Of a stretch of 64,000 bases of DNA, positions 40,688 through 49,227 are shown one piece after another. Position numbers and translations under genes: made by a program. This DNA comes from Stigmatella ashevillena (GTDB lineage: Bacteria > Myxococcota > Myxococcia > Myxococcales > Myxococcaceae): positions 8,984,425 through 9,048,424 of the forward strand of contig NZ_JAQNDM010000002.1 in assembly GCF_028368975.1 (NCBI RefSeq). The letters are read 5' to 3'. The notes under the pieces are model-generated. The model saw only the letters and a program-made list of their open reading frames with translations, had not been told where the DNA came from and ran no database searches. How positions within the stretch are numbered: the first letter of the stretch is position 1; each line of letters starts with the position of its first letter.

Positions 40688-43600
40688 GTCACCTGCCCGC
40701 CCCCCTGCCGCCGCCCCCTGGTGAGAATGGCCGCCGCGTCGAGGCTCTGCGCGCCGCGATGCGCGAGCGCGTCCTGGTGCTCGATGGTGCCATGGGCACG
40801 CTCATCCAGGCCCAGAACCTCAAGATGGCCGACTTCGGTGGGGCCGAGTACGAGGGCTGCAACGAGCACCTCGTGCTCACCCGGCCGGATGTCATCCAGG
40901 GCATCCATGCGGAGTACTTCGCCGCGGGCGCCGATGTGACGGAGACGGACACCTTTGGCGCTACGCCGCTGGTGCTCGCCGAGTTCGGTCTGGGGCACAA
41001 GGCGCTGGAGATCAACATCCAGGCTTCACGGCTGGCCCGCCAGGCGGCCGCTGATGCCGAGGCCCGGGATGGCCAGATGCGCTGGGTGGCCGGTTCCATC
41101 GGGCCCACCACCAAGGCCATCTCGGTGACGGGCGGCATCACCTTCGATGAGCTGGTGAACCAGTTCGAGGCGCAGACCGAGGGGCTCGCCATCGGGGGCT
41201 CGGACTACCTGCTGGTGGAGACGTGCCAGGACACCCGCAACGTGAAGGCGGCGCTCCTGGGCATCGAGCGGGCCTTCCGCAAGCTGGGCTATGCGCTGCC
41301 CGTGGCGGTGTCCGGCACCATCGAGCCCATGGGGACGATGCTGGCGGGCCAGTCGGTGGAGAGCCTCGCCGCGTCGCTGGAGCATGTGGAGCTGCTCTAC
41401 CTGGGCCTCAACTGTGCCACCGGTCCAGAGTTCATGACGGACCACCTGCGCTCCCTGTCCGGCATGAGCACCTTCGCCGTCTCGTGCGTGCCCAACGCAG
41501 GCCTGCCGGACGAGAACGGGAACTACCTGGAGTCGCCGGAGATGCTCGCCCGCTCGCTGCGGCGCTTCTGTGAGCACGGCTGGCTCAACGTGGTGGGAGG
41601 CTGTTGTGGCACGCGCCCAAGCCACATCCGCGCCATCGCCGATGCGGTGAAGGGGCTCCGGCCCCGGAGCGCCGCGGTCCAACCGCGCTCCACGCTGTCC
41701 GGCGTGGACTTCCTGGAGGTGACGGACGATCTGCGCCCCATCATCGTGGGAGAGCGCACCAACGTCATCGGCAGCAAGAAGTTCAAGGAGCTCATCGTCG
41801 CCGAGCAGTACGAGGATGCCTCGGAGGTGGCCCGCGCCCAGGTGAAGCGGGGCGCCCAGGTCATCGATATCTGCTTGGCGAACCCGGACCGCGATGAGCT
41901 GGAGGACATGAACCGCTTCCTGGACGTGGTCGTCAAGAAGGTGCGTGTGCCCTTGATGATCGACTCCACGGACGAGAAGGTCATCGAGCGGGCGCTGACC
42001 TACTGTCAGGGCAAGGCCATCATCAACTCGGTCAACCTGGAGGATGGCGAGGAGCGCTTCGAGAAGGTGGTGCCCCTGGCGCGCCAGTACGGCGCGGCGC
42101 TGGTGGTGGGCTGCATCGACGAGGTGGGCATGGCCGTCACCCGCCAGCGCAAGCTGGAGGTGGCTCAGCGCTCCGTGGAGCTGCTCACGGGGAAGTACGG
42201 CATGAAGGCGGAGGATCTGTACTTCGATCCGCTGGTGTTCCCGTGCGCCTCGGGTGACGCGCAGTACACGGGCAGCGCCGTGGAGACCATCGAGGGCGTG
42301 CGCCTCATCAAGCAGCGCTTCCCTCAATGCAAGACGGTGCTGGGCATCTCCAACGTGTCCTTCGGTCTGCCCACCGCGGGCCGCGAGGTGCTCAACTCCG
42401 TGTTCCTCTACCACTGTGTCCAGTCCGGGTTGGACATGGCGCTGGTGAACTCGGAGAAGCTGGAGCGCTACCCGTCGCTGCCCCAGGAGGAGCGCACGCT
42501 GGCGGAGGACTTGCTCTACAACCGGGGAACGGACCCGGTGACGCCCTTCGCCGCGCACTTCCGCGAGCGCAAGCCCCAGAAGGCGGCCACCAGCTCGTTG
42601 CCGCTGGAAGAGCGGTTGCAGCGCTACATCATCGAGGGCTCGCGCGATGGCCTCTTCGCGGACCTGGACCTGGCGATGGAGAAGTACGGGCCGCTGGAGA
42701 TCATCAACGGCCCCCTGATGAAGGGCATGGACGAGGTGGGCCGGCTCTTCGGGGCCAATGAGCTCATCGTCGCCGAGGTGCTCCAGAGCGCCGAGTCCAT
42801 GAAGGCCGCGGTGGGCCATCTGGAGCCGCGGATGAGCCAGACGCAGACCGCCACGCGCGGCAAGATCGTCCTCGCCACGGTGAAGGGAGATGTGCACGAC
42901 ATCGGCAAGAACCTGGTGGAGATCATCCTCGCCAACAACGGTTTCCAGGTGGTGAACCTGGGCATCAAGGTTCCGCCCGAGCAGCTCGTGCAGGCTGTGC
43001 GCGAGCACCGGCCGGACATGCTGGGCCTGTCGGGCCTGCTGGTGAAGAGCGCGCACCAGATGGTGGCCACCGCGGAGGACCTCAAGCGCGCGGGCGTGGA
43101 AGTGCCCATCCTCGTGGGCGGCGCCGCGCTCAGTCGCAACTTCGTCGACAAGAACATCGCCCCCGCCTACTCGGGCACGGTGGCCTACGCGCAGGACGCC
43201 ATGAGCGGCCTGGACTTGGCCAAGCAGATCGTCGATCCGCAAGGGCATGACAAGCTCCGGCAGGAGCTCGCCGAGCGCCGGGCGAAGCTGGCCCAGGAAG
43301 TCAAGGATCGGCCCAAGGTGAGCGCCCCCGTGGCGCCGGCCACGCGCAGCAAGTCCGTCCGGGTGCTGGAGAAAGTCCCCGCTGTGCCGGACTACGAGCG
43401 GCACGTGCTGACGAACACGCCGCTGGACCACATCTGGAAGTTCATCAACCCGGTGATGCTCTATGGACGGCACCTGGGCCTGCGCGGCTCTTCGCGCGCG
43501 CTGGGAACACCGGCCGAGGCGGAGCTGGGCAAGACGGAAGAGGGGCGCAAGGCGCTGGCGTTGAAGGAGGCGGTGGAGGAGCTCAAGGCCTTCCTGCGCG

Positions 43601-44196
43601 GCGGGGTGATGCATGCGCGCGCCGTCTTCCAATTCTTCAAGGCGGGGAGCGAGGGCAACCGCGTGCTGCTCTTCGACGGGCTCACCGGCGAGCAGAAGGC
43701 GGCCTTCGACTTCCCCCGTCAGGAAAAGGAGGACGGGCTGTGTCTGGCGGACTACGTGCTGCCGCTGGAAGGCGGGAAGCCGCGAGACAACCTGGGGATG
43801 TTCGTCACCACGGCGGGCGGAGGCATTCGGGAGATCTCCGAGGAGTTCAAGGCCCGGGGTGAGTTCCTCAAGATGCACGCCGTGCAGGCGCTGGCGCTGG
43901 AGACGGCCGAAGGCTACGCGGAGCTGCTCCACACCCAGTTGCGCAGCATGTGGGGGTTCCCGGACCGGCCCGAGACGACCATGCTGGAGCGTTTCCGGGC
44001 GGAGTATGAGGGCAAGCGCTACTCGTTCGGTTATCCGGCGTGTCCCCGTTTGGAGGACCAAGCCCTGCTGTTCGCCGCACTGCGTCCAGAGGAGATCGGT
44101 GTGCAGCTGACAGATGGCTTCATGATGGAGCCGGAAGCCTCCGTGTCCGCGGTCGTCTTCCACCATCCTCAGGCGCACTACTTCTCGGTGACATAG
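40684..44196 (+). CDS. metH: Cobalamin-dependent methionine synthase
   Basis: A complete 1170-residue MetH (E. coli MetH is 1227), transferring methyl from methyltetrahydrofolate to homocysteine. Order: homocysteine domain about 25-330 with zinc Cys in NCATGP (about 243) and GGCCGT (about 307-308); pterin domain about 345-620 (VGERTNVIGSKKFKELI); cap and B12 domain about 640-890 with cobalt ligand His738 in DVHDIGKNLV; SAM-activation domain about 900-1170 (FGYPACPRLEDQ). All key motifs are present. ATG overlaps the regulator's stop (ATGA) and a MetE-like gene follows by 10 bases, giving a three-gene methionine operon. Confidence 0.98.
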   Translation: MSHLPAPLPPPPGENGRRVEALRAAMRERVLVLDGAMGTLIQAQNLKMADFGGAEYEGCNEHLVLTRPDVIQGIHAEYFAAGADVTETDTFGATPLVLAEFGLGHKALEINIQASRLARQAAADAEARDGQMRWVAGSIGPTTKAISVTGGITFDELVNQFEAQTEGLAIGGSDYLLVETCQDTRNVKAALLGIERAFRKLGYALPVAVSGTIEPMGTMLAGQSVESLAASLEHVELLYLGLNCATGPEFMTDHLRSLSGMSTFAVSCVPNAGLPDENGNYLESPEMLARSLRRFCEHGWLNVVGGCCGTRPSHIRAIADAVKGLRPRSAAVQPRSTLSGVDFLEVTDDLRPIIVGERTNVIGSKKFKELIVAEQYEDASEVARAQVKRGAQVIDICLANPDRDELEDMNRFLDVVVKKVRVPLMIDSTDEKVIERALTYCQGKAIINSVNLEDGEERFEKVVPLARQYGAALVVGCIDEVGMAVTRQRKLEVAQRSVELLTGKYGMKAEDLYFDPLVFPCASGDAQYTGSAVETIEGVRLIKQRFPQCKTVLGISNVSFGLPTAGREVLNSVFLYHCVQSGLDMALVNSEKLERYPSLPQEERTLAEDLLYNRGTDPVTPFAAHFRERKPQKAATSSLPLEERLQRYIIEGSRDGLFADLDLAMEKYGPLEIINGPLMKGMDEVGRLFGANELIVAEVLQSAESMKAAVGHLEPRMSQTQTATRGKIVLATVKGDVHDIGKNLVEIILANNGFQVVNLGIKVPPEQLVQAVREHRPDMLGLSGLLVKSAHQMVATAEDLKRAGVEVPILVGGAALSRNFVDKNIAPAYSGTVAYAQDAMSGLDLAKQIVDPQGHDKLRQELAERRAKLAQEVKDRPKVSAPVAPATRSKSVRVLEKVPAVPDYERHVLTNTPLDHIWKFINPVMLYGRHLGLRGSSRALGTPAEAELGKTEEGRKALALKEAVEELKAFLRGGVMHARAVFQFFKAGSEGNRVLLFDGLTGEQKAAFDFPRQEKEDGLCLADYVLPLEGGKPRDNLGMFVTTAGGGIREISEEFKARGEFLKMHAVQALALETAEGYAELLHTQLRSMWGFPDRPETTMLERFRAEYEGKRYSFGYPACPRLEDQALLFAALRPEEIGVQLTDGFMMEPEASVSAVVFHHPQAHYFSVT

Positions 44197-44206
44197 ACTG
44201 ATTGCC

Positions 44207-45292
44207 ATGAGCGCGCCCGACATCCGCCGTGCCGTCCAGCTCCTCCCCACGTGTGCCACCACCGGCATCGGCAGCCTGCCCCACACGCAGGTGGAGCTGG
44301 GGCTCCAGGCCGCGTTGGCGCTGGAGATTCCCTTTCTTCCCCAGCTGCCGCTGCGAGACGCCGCCGAGTTCATGATTCCCTCGGCCCTCGAGGGGTTGCC
44401 GGGCCTGCGCTACGACGAGGAGGGCATGTGCACCGTGGACCTCGCCGCGTGGGAGGCGGGGCGCACGGCGTTCGAGGCGCGGCTGGATGAGGCGTTGACC
44501 TCGGGGCAGCTCGAGGCCTTCGAGCCCTCCGTGCAGGGCTGTCATGCGTGGCGGCCCTTTCTCTGGGAGATCGAACACCGCCGGCTGGCGCTCGTGAAGG
44601 CGCAAATCGCAGGCCCCTTCACGGTGCGCTCGGTGGCCCTCACGAGCGAGGGCGGCCCTGCGTTGGATGTGCCGGGGTTGGACATCGCCATGTACCGGCT
44701 GGTGATGGCGCGGGCGCTGGCGATGGTGAAGGCGCTGCGGCGCGCGAACACCACGCCCCTCTTCTTCCTGGACGAGCCCGGTCTGTTTGCCTTCCAGCGC
44801 TCGCAGCCCCGTCACCTGCTGGCGATGCAGGAGTTGCGGCTGATGGTGCTGGCGCTCCGCCGGGAAGGCGCCCTGGTGGGCATCCACTGCTGTGGCAACA
44901 CGGACTGGGCATCCCTGCTGAGCATCCAGCCGGATGTGCTCTCGTTGGATGTGCGCCTGTCGTTGGATGCGGTCCTGGAAGAGTCCGAGGCGCTGCTCCG
45001 CTTTCTCGACTCCGGGGCCACGCTGAGCCTGGGCATCATCCCCACGGATCTCGCCTCGACCTACAGCGTTTCGGAGTTGGCGGAGTCGGTGGAGGCTTCC
45101 TTGAAGGCCTCGCTGCCGAAGGGGCGGCGCTTTACCCAGGTGCTCTCGCACATGCTGCTCACGCCCGCTTGCGGGCTGGCGATGCGCTCGGTGCCGGACA
45201 TGGAGCGCATCATGGGAGAACTGAGGGCCGCTCAGCGAATCTTGCACGAGACGCTGGACGCCGAACGCGGCCCGGAGTTCTACGTCATCTGA
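44207..45292 (+). CDS. MetE C-terminal-like (core-MetE / UROD-fold) protein
   Basis: A 361-residue single-domain protein of the UROD/MetE-like superfamily, about half of a full MetE (about 750). It starts with TTGIGSLPHT (18-27), the MetE/core-MetE opening. Zinc-site residues are preserved: His227-Cys-Cys229 (IHCCGN, MetE HxC) and Cys322 in LTPACGLAMR, matching NPDCGLKTR of MetE. The MetE zinc Glu region reads LSLDVRLS, so Asp may replace Glu. It lies 10 bases after metH. It may be a minimal methionine synthase using another methyl donor, or a methyl-transfer partner; which is unknown. Confidence 0.85.
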   Translation: MSAPDIRRAVQLLPTCATTGIGSLPHTQVELGLQAALALEIPFLPQLPLRDAAEFMIPSALEGLPGLRYDEEGMCTVDLAAWEAGRTAFEARLDEALTSGQLEAFEPSVQGCHAWRPFLWEIEHRRLALVKAQIAGPFTVRSVALTSEGGPALDVPGLDIAMYRLVMARALAMVKALRRANTTPLFFLDEPGLFAFQRSQPRHLLAMQELRLMVLALRREGALVGIHCCGNTDWASLLSIQPDVLSLDVRLSLDAVLEESEALLRFLDSGATLSLGIIPTDLASTYSVSELAESVEASLKASLPKGRRFTQVLSHMLLTPACGLAMRSVPDMERIMGELRAAQRILHETLDAERGPEFYVI

Positions 45293-45298
45293 AAAGGG

Positions 45299-45550
45299 TT
45301 ACTGGCGCCCGAGCTTCAGCTCGCGCTCGGCCTGGTACCAGTCCTGCTCGTTGCTGCCGTGCTCTCCGCCCCGGGCCAGGTAGATTTCGTAGGCGCGGCG
45401 GGCGATCTGCTCGTTCGTGGGCGAGCTGCGGGAGGGCTCGGAAGCCTGAGAGGCTGCGGCCTTCGGCACTTCCTTGAAAGGCTCCTTGGGGGCCTCCTTC
45501 TGAATCTCTTTATTGGGCGGATTGGACGCTTTTGCGCTTTGGCGGGCCAC
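45299..45550 (-). CDS. Small DUF2934-like protein
   Basis: An 83-residue soluble protein. GTG 45550 with AGGAG six bases upstream is the best start. A Lys/Pro/Glu-rich disordered half (KEIQKEAPKEPFKEVPKAA) precedes the short DUF2934-type domain IARRAYEIYLARGGEHGSNEQD followed by WYQAEREL. DUF2934 proteins are small, common in myxobacteria and of unknown function. Convergent with the MetE-like gene (stops seven bases apart). Confidence 0.83.
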   Translation of the reverse strand: MARQSAKASNPPNKEIQKEAPKEPFKEVPKAAASQASEPSRSSPTNEQIARRAYEIYLARGGEHGSNEQDWYQAERELKLGRQ

Positions 45551-45666
45551 GGAACGCTCCTGGGAAGAGGGGCAAACGGGGGCGCACCATACGCTCCTGA
45601 TTTCCGGGTGGGAGATGCCCTTGGGAGTGGGGGTCACGGGGTGAACAGGACACTTCGGAAGGTTGT

Positions 45667-46794
45667 TCACCCAGCCACATTCAGGAGGACGCCCCGCGCG
45701 AGCGCGGCGTCGAGGGCCCGCTGCATGGCGGTGCTCATCCCCAGCTCCGCGGCTTGCGCGGGCGTGCACCAGCGCAGCTCGTGGAAGGCCTTGGCCCGAG
45801 AAGGACGGTGCGGCCCGGTGACGCGCAGCAGGTACAGCGTGAGCGCGCGGTGGGTGAGCTGGCGCTTCACCGTGCCGATCGCGTCCAGCGCCGTGACGGG
45901 GACCTCCAGGGCCTCCGAGAGGCGCAGGGCGGCCTCCTCGTCTGGCGTGCTGGGCTCCACCTCCACCGCGGGCAGCTCCCACAGCCCTCCGAAGAGTCCC
46001 TTCTCCGCTCGGCGGGCGAAGAGGAGGGTGCCCTCATGGGGCCAGACGGCGAGCGCGAGCGTCAGCCGCTTGGGGGGGGCGCGCACCTTGGCGGGGGGCA
46101 ACTCGCTGACGCGCCCTGCTTGATGGGCAAGGCACGCCCCGCGCACGGGGCACAGCAGACAGAGCGGGCGCTCCGGGCGGCACACGGTCGCGCCGTGCTC
46201 CATGAGGGCCTGATTGAAGTCTCCGGGCCGTTCACCCTTCACGAGGGCGCTGGCCAGGGTCCACAGCCGGGCCTCCCGCGCCTTGTCGCCGGGCAGTCCC
46301 TCCACCACGAAGAGGCGGGAGAGCACGCGCGCCACGTTGCCATCCACCAGGGGGGCCTCTTCGCCGAAGGCGATGGAGGCCACGGCCCCCGCCGTGTAGC
46401 GGCCGAAGCCGGGCAGGGTGAGCAGGGCTTTCGCGGTGGAGGGGAACCTTCCACCGAAGTGGGCAACCACTTCTTGGGCGGCGCGGTGGAGGTTGCGCGC
46501 GCGCGAGTAGTAGCCGAGGCCCCGCCACGCGGCGAGCACGTCATCCAGCGGTGCCGCCGCCAGCGCCTGCACCGAGGGAAAGCGCGCCAGGAACCGCTCC
46601 CAGTAGGGAATGACGGTGGACACCTGGGTCTGCTGGAGCATGACCTCGCTGAGCCAGATGGCGTACGGATCGCTCGTGCGGCGCCAGGGCAGATCCCTCT
46701 TCTCCCGGCCGTACCAGGCCAGCAGGGGGGCCCGAATGGCGGCCAACCGTCCAGCCTCCAGCGCGAAGACTTCCAGGGTCATTTCGGCGCGCAC
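45667..46794 (-). CDS. mutY: A/G-specific adenine DNA glycosylase
   Basis: A 375-residue MutY, which removes adenine mispaired with 8-oxoguanine. HhH-GPD domain with catalytic Glu50 (LSEVMLQQT) and Asp151 (LVDGNVARVLSR). The hairpin reads LPGFGRYTAGA where LPGVG is usual. The [4Fe-4S] ligands are Cys205-x6-Cys212-x2-Cys215-x5-Cys221. The C-terminal Nudix-like 8-oxoG recognition domain is about 235-365 (LFARRAEKGLFGGLWELPAVE). Start is GTG 46794 or ATG 46782; AAGG just upstream does not decide. Confidence 0.96.
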   Translation of the reverse strand: MRAEMTLEVFALEAGRLAAIRAPLLAWYGREKRDLPWRRTSDPYAIWLSEVMLQQTQVSTVIPYWERFLARFPSVQALAAAPLDDVLAAWRGLGYYSRARNLHRAAQEVVAHFGGRFPSTAKALLTLPGFGRYTAGAVASIAFGEEAPLVDGNVARVLSRLFVVEGLPGDKAREARLWTLASALVKGERPGDFNQALMEHGATVCRPERPLCLLCPVRGACLAHQAGRVSELPPAKVRAPPKRLTLALAVWPHEGTLLFARRAEKGLFGGLWELPAVEVEPSTPDEEAALRLSEALEVPVTALDAIGTVKRQLTHRALTLYLLRVTGPHRPSRAKAFHELRWCTPAQAAELGMSTAMQRALDAALARGVLLNVAG

Positions 46795-46871
46795 CTTACC
46801 TGGTTGGTAGCCCGTGGCGAAGGTTTCTCACCATGTCGGGTGGCAACCTGGCGGCGGCAGCGCCCCCACGT

Positions 46872-48122
46872 TCACCACATCCCGTGCTCCCGGAGCAGCT
46901 CTCCCACGGGGCGTGTGCCCTGCTGAGACGCGGCGAAGAGCCGCTCGGCCAGCTCCTGGGAAGGGTTCTGCCAGCGCAATCCCGCCTTGCAGAGCACCAG
47001 CGATGCGCGGAGCTCCGCGGCGGAACGGAGGGGCACATGCTCCGCCAGCAGCGGGCTCTGACTGGTCAGGAAGCACTGCCGTGTGCCCAGTGCGCGCATG
47101 CACGCCTCCACCCAGCGGGGATGCAGGCCATTGGAGAGCTCGTCGGCGATGACGAAGTCCTCGTGCACGTCCAGGTAATAGAGGAAGGACAGCAGCCGCT
47201 TCTGCCCGTAGCCGAGCAGCTCCTGGGAGAGGGACGAGCCGTCGGGCCGGGTGAAGAGAAAGGTGAACTCACCGAAGCCCACCCTCCCTCCGTTCTCGTA
47301 CGTGCGCTTGTCCAGCACCTCGACCCGGAGCTGCCCCGTGGTGAAGCCCGCCAGGGCCACGAACCTCGCCAGGAAGCTCTGCTCGAGCGCGTCATGGCGG
47401 AACTCGAGTGCCTGGGCCAGGGGCCCTCGCTCCACGTGGTGGCGCAGCCAGCCGGGCATCCAGGTGGGCAAGGCCATCAGCCCCAGGGGAAAGACTTCGT
47501 CGTCCCTCATCTCCAGGGCGAACCGGCTGTCGCCAATCCGGTTGAAGGTTCCCAGGGACTCATCGAACCGCCAGGGGGCCAACAGGAAGGTGCGGCGGAG
47601 GAACTCCTTGAGCCGGTCCTTCAGCTCGCGATCGAGGTACTGGGCCGTCATGAAGAGCAACGTCCAGACGGAGCGGTCCAGGGGGGACCAGTCCATGGTC
47701 CGCGCGTAGGCGGATTGCCCATCCACCTCGCAGAAGAGCCCCGAGGCCGTGGCGCGCATCCGCAGCCAGCACGAGGGCGCTTCGAGCCGCAGGGTCGCTT
47801 CGATGAGGGGTTCCAGGGCCCGGGAGGCCACGGGCGCGTGGCGGGGGACCAGGGCCTGCGGGACGGCGGGCGGGCCGCTCTGCTCGTTCCGGGCGAGGAT
47901 GTGCAACTCCAATCCCGGCATCGTCAGGCTGTATTCCAGGGAAAACGCTTCGCGGAGGAGCCCCGAGAAGTCCGAGATGAGGGCAGTCGAAAGCAGCTCC
48001 AGCAACGTGGTTCGGCCCGTGCCGTTCTCGCCCAGGAGCAGGTTGAGCGAGGGGCCGAAGACGAGCTCGGTGCCCGGGGGCACGGCCCGGTACTGGTGGA
48101 CCTTGAGGCGCGTGAGCTTCAT
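46872..48122 (-). CDS. RecF/OLD-like P-loop ATPase with Arg in Walker A
   Basis: A 416-residue AAA/ABC-type ATPase (AAA_21/RecF-like), cytoplasmic. N-terminal LTRLKVHQYRAV precedes the P-loop GENGTGRTT (31-39), in which the invariant Lys is Arg37. A long middle insertion (about 90-260) is followed by LLGYGQKRLLSFLYYL (signature-like), Walker B FVIADELSNGLHP and a switch region FLTSQSPLLAEHV. No TOPRIM nuclease domain as in OLD proteins. ATG 48122 (MKLTRLKV) is preferred; the frame is open to 48191 with no ribosome site at either. Divergent from the Fe-S nuclease (134 bases between starts). Confidence 0.85.
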   Translation of the reverse strand: MKLTRLKVHQYRAVPPGTELVFGPSLNLLLGENGTGRTTLLELLSTALISDFSGLLREAFSLEYSLTMPGLELHILARNEQSGPPAVPQALVPRHAPVASRALEPLIEATLRLEAPSCWLRMRATASGLFCEVDGQSAYARTMDWSPLDRSVWTLLFMTAQYLDRELKDRLKEFLRRTFLLAPWRFDESLGTFNRIGDSRFALEMRDDEVFPLGLMALPTWMPGWLRHHVERGPLAQALEFRHDALEQSFLARFVALAGFTTGQLRVEVLDKRTYENGGRVGFGEFTFLFTRPDGSSLSQELLGYGQKRLLSFLYYLDVHEDFVIADELSNGLHPRWVEACMRALGTRQCFLTSQSPLLAEHVPLRSAAELRASLVLCKAGLRWQNPSQELAERLFAASQQGTRPVGELLREHGMW

Positions 48123-48256
48123 GGAGGACGGGCCGCCGTTGCCCTGGCTGCCAGGGCGTGTCACGGACAGTACCGGTTTCCCTGACCACATTCGCTTGAT
48201 TCCTCGCCCGTCCCGTTTCTTGCCGGCCGGGCGAGCGCTTAGGATGCGCCCCGCGA

Positions 48257-49225
48257 ATGCCGCGCTCTCCGTTCACCAATGCCTTCTCCTGGTCCAAGAG
48301 CCGCCATGAGAAGTTCAACGAATGCCTGAGGTCCTACTACCTCTACTACTACCGCTCCTGGGGTGGGTGGGAGGCAGATGCGCCCCAGGAGGTCCGTGAG
48401 CTGTACGTGCTCAAGAAGCTGAGCAACCGCTACACCTGGGCGGGCAGCGTGGTGCACGAGTCCCTCAAGGACGTGCTGCTGGACTGGCGCGCGGGGCGGA
48501 CGGTGGATCCGCAGGCGGTGGAAGCGCGAACGCACAGGCTGATGCAGGACGACTTCCGCCACTCGAGCAAGAAGTCCTACTGGACGGCGAAGTACCGCAA
48601 GCCGTTCACCGGGCTCGTGGAGCACGAGTACGCGGAGGCCGTCCCGGGTGAGGCGTGGAAGCAGAACTGGGAGACGGTGCGCGCGGCGCTGGCGTGGTTC
48701 TTCAACTCCCGGTGGCCCGCCCTGGCGCGCTCGCTCAAGTCCGCGCAGTGGCTGGAAGTGGACGCGGGCGCCGAGCATTCCAGCTTCACCCTGGAGGGGG
48801 TGAAGGTGTTCGCCATCCCGGATTTCGCCTACGTGGACGAGGCGGGCCATCCCGTGGTGGTGGACTGGAAGACGGGCCGGGTGCGCGAGGGGTATGACGA
48901 CCAAGTGCTCGGGTACGCGCTCTACCTGTCTCAGCGCTACAAGTTCCCCATGGAGAAGGTGCGCGCCGCGCTGGTGTACCTGAACGAGGGGCTGGAGCAG
49001 GAAGTCCACGTGGATCCCGCGGCGGTCGAAGCCTTCAAGGAGCGCTTCACGCAGAGCGTCGCGGGGATGCGCGGGCTGCTGAAGGATCCGGCCACGAACA
49101 CGCCCCGGGAGGCTGAGGCGTTCCCGCTGACGGAGAACCTGGCCTCGTGTGTGCGCTGTGTCTTCCGGCGCTCCTGCCAGCGCGAGGACGCGGCGGCGCG
49201 GTTTCAGCCGCCCCAGGTGGCCTGA
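48257..49225 (+). CDS. PD-(D/E)XK nuclease with a Cas4/AddB-like Fe-S cluster motif
   Basis: A 322-residue RecB-family nuclease-like protein. Active-site core: His67 (WAGSVVHESL), Asp189 (AIPDFAYVD), Asp203-Trp-Lys205 (VVDWKTG) and Gln216/Tyr220 (DDQVLGYALYL). One N-terminal Cys23 (FNECLRSYYLYYY) and three C-terminal Cys298-x2-Cys301-x5-Cys307 (CVRCVFRRSC) match the split four-Cys [4Fe-4S] site of Cas4 and AddB. No CRISPR array or cas genes are nearby. It is divergent from the P-loop ATPase and may act in DNA end processing or defence; the partner relation is inference. Confidence 0.88.
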   Translation: MPRSPFTNAFSWSKSRHEKFNECLRSYYLYYYRSWGGWEADAPQEVRELYVLKKLSNRYTWAGSVVHESLKDVLLDWRAGRTVDPQAVEARTHRLMQDDFRHSSKKSYWTAKYRKPFTGLVEHEYAEAVPGEAWKQNWETVRAALAWFFNSRWPALARSLKSAQWLEVDAGAEHSSFTLEGVKVFAIPDFAYVDEAGHPVVVDWKTGRVREGYDDQVLGYALYLSQRYKFPMEKVRAALVYLNEGLEQEVHVDPAAVEAFKERFTQSVAGMRGLLKDPATNTPREAEAFPLTENLASCVRCVFRRSCQREDAAARFQPPQVA

Positions 49226-49227
49226 GC

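Noticed and set aside
48257-49225. Cas4 of a CRISPR-Cas system
   Set aside because: The Fe-S PD-(D/E)XK layout fits Cas4, but the protein is longer than typical Cas4 and there is no CRISPR array or other cas gene in the window.
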